NCBI GenBank assembly: GCA_023105745.1
Contig: JALGQZ010000011.1
Coordinates: 46,840,698-46,904,697, forward strand
Length of the DNA stretch: 64,000 nucleotides
Origin: Austropuccinia psidii
Taxonomy: Eukaryota; Basidiomycota; Pucciniomycetes; Pucciniales; Sphaerophragmiaceae
Direction: 5' to 3'
Position numbers and translations under genes: made by a program. Shown here in pieces: positions 58,284-64,000 of this stretch (positions are counted from its first letter, which is position 1; each line of letters begins with the position of its first letter). Below the pieces are notes generated by a model. The model saw only the letters and a program-made list of their open reading frames with translations. It did no database searches and had not been told where the DNA came from.

Positions 58284-59468
58284 TTGCCAACCAAGGAAAA
58301 GAACTTCAAAAGTTCTTCAGGGAAGATGACTACCATTGGGACAATTATCAAAGAGATAAATATACCCCATAGGAAGGGTAAGATCAGACTCGACCCAGAG
58401 GTTTTTGTGCTTGAAAACTCCCACATCCAAGGGATTTTACTGGGAACAGATTACCAGAGGATGTATGGCATCAATATTTACAATAGTAAAAATAGGCACA
58501 TTACTATTGGTACAAACAAGGAAAATAAATTTTCACTTGACATATACCAAATATCTACCCATGACCCACTAGAAGAATTGTTGAATGAGCTCAGGGAGGG
58601 CCAATTCAGCACTTTCCTCACCACTAAACAGAAACGTAGCTTACTGAAGATGCTGGGAAAAAATAATCCAGTATTTTGCGTTGGTGAAGAACCATTAGGC
58701 AAAATTAAAGGCCATGATATAGAATTTTATCTAGATGTGGAAATACCTCATCCACCCATGCTTAGGAGACCTCCATACCCAGAATGTCTGGAGACCAGGA
58801 AAGAAATTGAAAAACACATCAATGAACTCCTAGACATGGATGTCATCAGAAATAGTGGAAATCACTACTCCTGTCGTGATCACCTGGCATGATGGCAAAT
58901 CTAGGCTGTGTGGAGATTTCAGAGCTCTGAACAACTACACAAAAGATGACAGGTACCCTATACCAAGGATACCTCATGCCCTAGACAAACTGGCAAAAGC
59001 CAAATACATAAACAAGATGGATTGTATGAAAGGCTTCCACAGGAATGGAGTTAAGCCAAAATCTATGAAACTACTCAGAATCATATGTCATATGGGCATA
59101 TATGAGTATACCAGAATGCCATTTGGCATCAAGAATGCACCGGCCCACTTTCAAAGGATGATGGACATAATATTTCAAGAAGAAATATTAGAAGGCTGGA
59201 TGGTAGTATATATTGATGACATCATTATATACGCAGAGACATGGGAGGACCATGTGCAGTACATAGACAGAGTTCTAAGAAAGTAAATGCACACCCATTA
59301 ATCTGGAAATTTCACTTAAAAAGTGAAATTTTGACAAACAAGAGCTACTAGCTCTAGGACATAAAGTCTCAGGTCTCAGTCTGGCAATAGACCAGAACAA
59401 AGTAAATGAAGTACTGCAAAAGAAAGTACCAAAAAACATTAAAGAGATGCAATCTTTCCTTGGGTTTG
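58284..59468 (+). pseudogene. pol: Element B protease end and reverse transcriptase, cut by solo LTR F
   Basis: 58284-58892 continues protease (LLGTDYQRMYGINIYN) and the RT start ([15 protein letters not shown]). A small deletion near 58850 shifts the frame. 58840-59286 has [39 protein letters not shown] and an intact [10 protein letters not shown] active site (about 59210). The frame breaks again at 59284. The thumb region stops at CTTGGGTTTG (59468), where F is inserted. Confidence 0.88.
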
Positions 59469-60884
59469 TGTCAGGCTGAGTCTATGATGAGAGTATTAAA
59501 AGGTATTTACAACTTCTAATTATGACTGTGACACGGTAAATCAAGATTCAAAAGGGTTTTATAAGGGTTAAGGATGGTTTATTTAATAATAAGAGGGCTT
59601 TACTATAAGGAATATAGTGGTGGTGAGCACTGTTGAAAGCCCTGGGTGCAGCTTTACCTGTTGGGTTATAATAATAAAGACTACAATACTTTAAATTAAG
59701 AGTATACCTGGTTAGTACCCAAGAGTAAAACAGTTTTTGACAGTTTAGGGTATTCAAGAGCAGGATAAGGAGACAATTCTGGCTGTGAAAAAGCGTCCTT
59801 TTATCCTGAAATGGGGTGGAAAGGGTGCTAAACCTTTCCACGTAGAGGAAGTGAAGATTTTTCACTCTCTACGACTGCCTTGTGGTTTGCAAACAGCCTA
59901 TATAACCTGTATTGGGCCCAGATGTGGCTTTGAAACCACATCTGGGCAGTTTTCACCAATACAGGGTGAAAATCTTCATCTGGGGACCTCACAGCCTGAT
60001 TCTGACGTGTATGACGCGTAGAATGCTGTACAGCAACTGTATGGGACCCCAGTATTGACTGACCTATGAGGTATTGAAGTATTAACATGCTTCTTCGTCT
60101 GTTTTACACCTCATAATCAGAGTACAACTGTATCCTGTCATAATACAGCTGTATTGGTCGTATTGTGGGATTATAACTTTCAAATGGCCATAACTCTGTC
60201 GGTTTTTGAGGTATCATGCTCAAAGTTGGTTCATTGGATATCCCTGTATGAGCTCTAAACAATGATAACCAATTTGGTATGGCTATCATCAAATATGACA
60301 AAGTTATCCCATGTACAAGGTTTTTGTACATAGGTGTGGTTTGGGCAAAAAGCTGTATTGAGCTTGTTTGCCTCATCACTTCTGTTATAGTTGAGATATG
60401 AAGAAGTGGATGGCACCATCAGATAGTCCTGATTGTGCTCTTTCCAAAAATATCCCACACTAAAACTGTAGAAGTTAGATGAGAGGTGAATGTTTTGTTC
60501 ACCCTTATTTGGCCTGACATTGACCATAACTCCAGTAATATTGGTGCTAGCTCAGTTTGGCTGGTACCATTGGATAGCCCTGGCTTAGAGCGTCATTTTG
60601 TGTACCCATTTGATGGGGTTAAGCCTCTCCTTCTAGATTTTAGATGAGAGGTGAAAATTAAGGTTTATGCTCAGGAATAACTTTGAGCAGGAATAACTTT
60701 GTTATTTCTTGTCCTATGGTGATGGTACTTATGTTTTCAGAAAGAGGTGAGTTTCCTCTTTTGTTTGATACCTTTTGAGCTGATTTGGCTCAGCTCTATG
60801 TTTTGGTGGTATCTTGGCTATACCATTGGTTTATGGTATTTTGGTTGTCATGCTTGTGCTCTGGTTTTGAGTCACAGGCTGACA
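59469..60884 (-). repeat. Solo LTR F (B/C family) inside element B
   Basis: The 1416-bp block is the reverse complement of the B/C LTR. It starts TGTCAGGCTGAG and ends GGCTGACA on the plus strand, with GTTTG on both sides (59464-59468 and 60885-60889) as its target duplication. It has no internal sequence. It carries the conserved hairpin at 59919-59944. It interrupts RT of B between GGGTTTG and CTAGCTACTATAG. Confidence 0.95.
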
Positions 60885-61630
60885 GTTTGCTAGCTACTAT
60901 AGAAACCACATCAAATATTTGCCCACAAAACTAGTAGTCTGTACAAGTTATGTTCAAAAGATGTAATTTTTGAAATTACTAAGGAAAGGAGGGATGCATA
61001 TAAGAGGATCAAACATGAACTCACAAATTCACCTGTGCTCATTGTACCTGACTTTGAACTACCATTCTAGTTATACATAGATGCAGCATGCAGCCAAGGC
61101 CTGGGGCCAGCCCTTTACCAAAGACAAATTGTGGATGGTGAACCAAGAGAGGGAGTAATATGTTACATCTCAAGGCAGCTGAAAGATTTGGAAGCCAGGT
61201 ATGGGGCTACCCAGACAGAATGTCTATGCTTAGTCTGGGCTCTAGAGAAACTCCATTATTATTTGGAGGGTGCAGTCTTTGAAGTCTACACAGACTGCAC
61301 AGCCTTGAAGTCTTTACTGAACATGAAGACTACCAATAGACACATGCTGAGGTGGCAAATAGCCATCCAGGAGTATAGAGGGAATATGACCATCATATAA
61401 AAGGAAGGTAAAAGTCATACCAATGCGGATGGCCACTGGACAATGTCAAAAGCAATCCAGCTTATTACCCTGAAGTAGTAGCCAAGATCCCTATCCATTT
61501 CATGGAAATAGATAGGAGGAAAAACTTCAGATTTTCTGAATGGGCACCAGACAGTGGAGACACTGACTCAGAAGGCACAGCAAATCCCATATTGGGAATA
61601 AGTTCCTCACAATGACATAATGAATTTTTC
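60885..61630 (+). pseudogene. pol: Element B RNase H
   Basis: RT thumb sequence resumes (CTACTATAGAAACC), then the RNase H start ([10 protein letters not shown]) in a broken frame. The frame 61131-61400 has [33 protein letters not shown] and [20 protein letters not shown]. It ends at TAA 61398 where Tyr is expected. A deletion has removed part of the [10 protein letters not shown] block near 61425. Confidence 0.85.
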
Positions 61631-61639
61631 AGTGCAGTA

Positions 61640-63001
61640 ATGAATACATATTCCAAACACAAACAGTGTTGCATATTGTTGCAACTCCTTCAACAAAAGT
61701 ACAGGAGCCCAGAGCTGGAAACCCAGATAGAGGAACCCTTGTTGAGGGACTATAAGGATAACAAGTTTTTTCTTATAGATGGCCTGTCCTACCATAGAGA
61801 AAAGCACACTAGTGCACTTGCCATAGTCAACAGGTACCATATATCCTTGATGCTACAAGACTGCTATGACTGCCCCTATATGGGGCACATGAGTGAGGAC
61901 AGAACCAAGGAGAGGGTAGCAAGCACATCTTGGTGGCCCAAATGGGAACAAGAGTTGAGTGAATACATCAACACTTGTGAAATATTCCAAAAGGGAAATA
62001 TAAAACATGGGAAGAAGTATGGGTTAACTCAGCACATAGAATAGACCAAGCACCCATGGGAACCCATCAACATGGACTGGGTTACAGGACTTGTACCAGG
62101 AGGCAAAGAGAACTTCAATTCCTGCCTTATCATAGTTGATAGGTTCAGAAATAGTGTAAGGTGCCTGCCATGTCACAAAGAGGATACAGCCATGGATACC
62201 GTACTGTTATTTTGGAATAACATAATATCCACCTGTGGAGTCCCTAACATTATCATTAGTGATAGGGACCCAAATTTCGCATCAGATTTTTGGACCAACC
62301 TCTATGACATGCTGGGTACTAAGCTTGCTTTTTCCACAGCTTACCATCCACGAACAGATGCATTAGCTGAGAGGATAATCCAAACAATGGAAGACATCCT
62401 TAAAAGAGTCTGTGCCTATGGCATGGAATATAAGGACCATGAAGGTGACACCCATGACTGGGTTACCCTTCTACCAGCCTTCCAGCTGGCTTATAACACA
62501 AGCCAGCACTCTACCACAGGAAAAACACCTTTACTGGTAGAGAAAGGGTGTAATCCCCCATTTCCTGTGAATCACTTCAAGAAGACTCTTCTAAATATCC
62601 ACCCCACAGCCAAGGACCCCCATGATATGTGGAAGAAAGCTTGTGACACAGCTTCCAAATGCATAGCTGAGGCAAAAGAATACAACAAACAGAGGTGGGA
62701 CAAATCACACATGGAACCTGACTTTAAAGAAGGGGACCAAGTGTTAGTGTCTACATTGAACTTTAATAATCTCAAAGTTCCTAAGAAAATGAGAGACTCA
62801 TTTGTATGTCCCTTCATTATCATTAGATTGATAGGGAAAAATGCAGTGGAAGTCAAACTTACAGAAGAATTTTCTAGGAAACACCCAGCCTTTCCAGTGA
62901 GTTTAGTCAAGCCATACTTCCAGACAGAGGAGGATAAATTCTCCCCCAGGAATAAAAGCCCCACCCCACCAGAGATAGTGGAAGTGGAAGACTCCTCTTG
63001 A
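61640..63001 (+). pseudogene. pol: Element B integrase
   Basis: One frame runs to TGA 62999 with an internal TAG at 62042. The zinc region has [19 protein letters not shown] and a CEIFQ where CxxCQ is expected. The core has [35 protein letters not shown] and [20 protein letters not shown], so the D,D,E triad is present. The C-terminal domain has [20 protein letters not shown] and [17 protein letters not shown]. Confidence 0.9.
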
Positions 63002-63004
63002 CCA

Positions 63005-63193
63005 GTGAGGAAAATAATCAAGGCCAGGAAGATCAGACTTAATGGTAAAGACCAAAGACAACACTTGGTCAGATTCCAGAACCAGACAGCTGATAAAGAC
63101 AAATGGTTGGCAGAGCATGCCATAACAGATGGGAACCTTAACTTGAGAATATTCAGAGCCTCTAGGACGACTGAACAGTCTCATCAATTATGA
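63005..63193 (+). pseudogene. Element B chromodomain-like C-terminus
   Basis: The frame continues after TGA 62999: KIIKARKIRLNGKDQRQHLV, RFQNQTADKDKWLAEHAI and LRIFRASRTTEQSHQ. The stop TGA is at 63191. The purine tract GAGGGAGGGTA (63204-63214) leads to the 3' LTR. Confidence 0.75.
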
Positions 63194-63214
63194 GCCTTTC
63201 TTAGAGGGAGGGTA

Positions 63215-64000
63215 TGTCAGCTGGTGAGTCAAAACCAGAGCACAAGCATGACAGCCAAATACCATAAGTCAATGGTATAGCCAAGATACCACCAATACAT
63301 GGAGCTGAGCCAAATCAGCTCAAAAGTTATCAAACGCAAGAGGAAACTCACCCCTTTCTAAATTTACAAGTCCCATCATCATAGGAAAAACAATAATAAA
63401 GTTATTCCTGCTTGAAGTTGTTGCTGAGCATAAACCTTAATTTTCACCTCTCACCTAAAATACAGAGGAAGAGGCTTAACACCATCAAATAGGTATTCAA
63501 AATGGAGCTTTAGGTCAGGTCTATCCAATGGTACTGGCCAAACTTAGATAGCACCAGAATTACAGAAGTTATGACCAAAATAAGGTCAAATAAGGGTGAT
63601 TAAAACATTCACCTCTCATCTAGCTTCCACAGTTTTAGTGTGAGATACCTAAAGTGGGGTCTTTTTGGAAAGAGCACAAACAGGGCTATCTGATGGGGCC
63701 ATTCATTTCCTCATATCCCATCTAGAATGAAAGCTATGGGGCAAACAAGCTCTATACAGTTTTTAATCAAAACATATATATGTACAAACATTCTTGTACA
63801 TGGCATAACTTTGATATACTTAATGATAGCCATATAAAATGAGGTATCATTGTGTGAAGCACATCCAGGGCTACACAATGAACCAAATTTGAGCTTTATA
63901 TCTAAAAAACTGACCAATGTATCTCAGGTTTAAGCTCAGAATCCCACAATTAGACCAATACAGTCTTACTGTGGGATATTCTCCCATAAGTATGATTATG
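63215..64000 (+). repeat. Element B 3' LTR, truncated by the window end
   Basis: It starts TGTCAGCTGGTGAGTC and matches the first ~786 bp of 23565-25002, including variants not found in C or F. About 650 bp lie beyond the window. Confidence 0.92.

Larger units (their letters stand above)
23565..64000 (+). mobile_element. Element B: outer Ty3/Gypsy element split by three insertions
   Basis: The segments 23565-26614, 36277-36460, 56781-59468 and 60885-64000 join in order into one element of the C family: 5' LTR, leader, gag, protease, RT, RNase H, integrase, chromodomain and 3' LTR. The intervening blocks are C, D (with E inside) and solo LTR F. Removing them leaves about 9 kb, close to C's 9.66 kb given that the 3' LTR runs off the window. 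The two B LTRs share variants absent from C (for example GTGATTAAAACATTC and GAGATACCTAAAGTGG), which confirms the pairing. Its coding frames have many stops and shifts. Confidence 0.92.

Overview
The window looks like a slice of a very large, transposon-filled rust fungus genome (Basidiomycota, Pucciniales). The Gag and Pol proteins resemble what I remember of predicted proteins from the myrtle rust Austropuccinia psidii; that assignment is from memory and was not checked. I see no rRNA, tRNA or intact host gene. Almost everything is Ty3/Gypsy LTR retrotransposon, and every coding sequence carries at least one break.

Layout. (1) 1-43 is the end of a minus-strand LTR. (2) Element A, 472-10456, is full length with a 5-bp target duplication (ACAAA) and sits in a degenerate tandem repeat of about 110 bp. 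(3) 10462-23564 holds the only non-LTR material: a SNF2-family helicase pseudogene (about 11369-13430, +), a decayed minus-strand multi-exon gene of unknown function (about 13690-17930), a CACTA/Tnp2-type transposase pseudogene (about 19420-22464, +) and a 32-bp minisatellite (22519-23026). (4) 23565 to the window end is a stack of nested retrotransposons. Element B (23565 to >64000, +) is the outer element. It is interrupted by element C (26615-36276, +, same family, TSD CAAAG), by element D (about 36473-56780, minus strand) and by a solo LTR F (59469-60884, minus, TSD GTTTG). D carries element E (36599-46405, +, TSD ATTATT) inside its left LTR, so the stack is three layers deep. The two LTRs of B share variants absent from C, which supports pairing LTRs 40 kb apart.

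A, B/C and D form one related lineage (Gag, CCHC knuckle, protease, RT, RNase H, integrase, chromodomain-like C-terminus; similar primer-binding region). E is a different, chromodomain-bearing lineage whose gag stop directly follows a G GGA AAA slippery heptamer, with pol in the -1 frame.

The most interesting signal is at the 5' end of gag in A, B, C and D. The gag-frame ATG lies inside a short leader intron, 8-17 nt before its 3' splice site. Unspliced RNA would start Gag-Pol at that ATG. Spliced RNA loses the ATG and joins a leader reading frame to a long overlapping ORF in the +1 frame of gag (about 150-230 codons). In copies B and C the stops in each frame are private to one copy, so both frames appear ancestrally open. 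I propose a splice-gated dual-coding arrangement; it was inferred by eye and needs RNA evidence.
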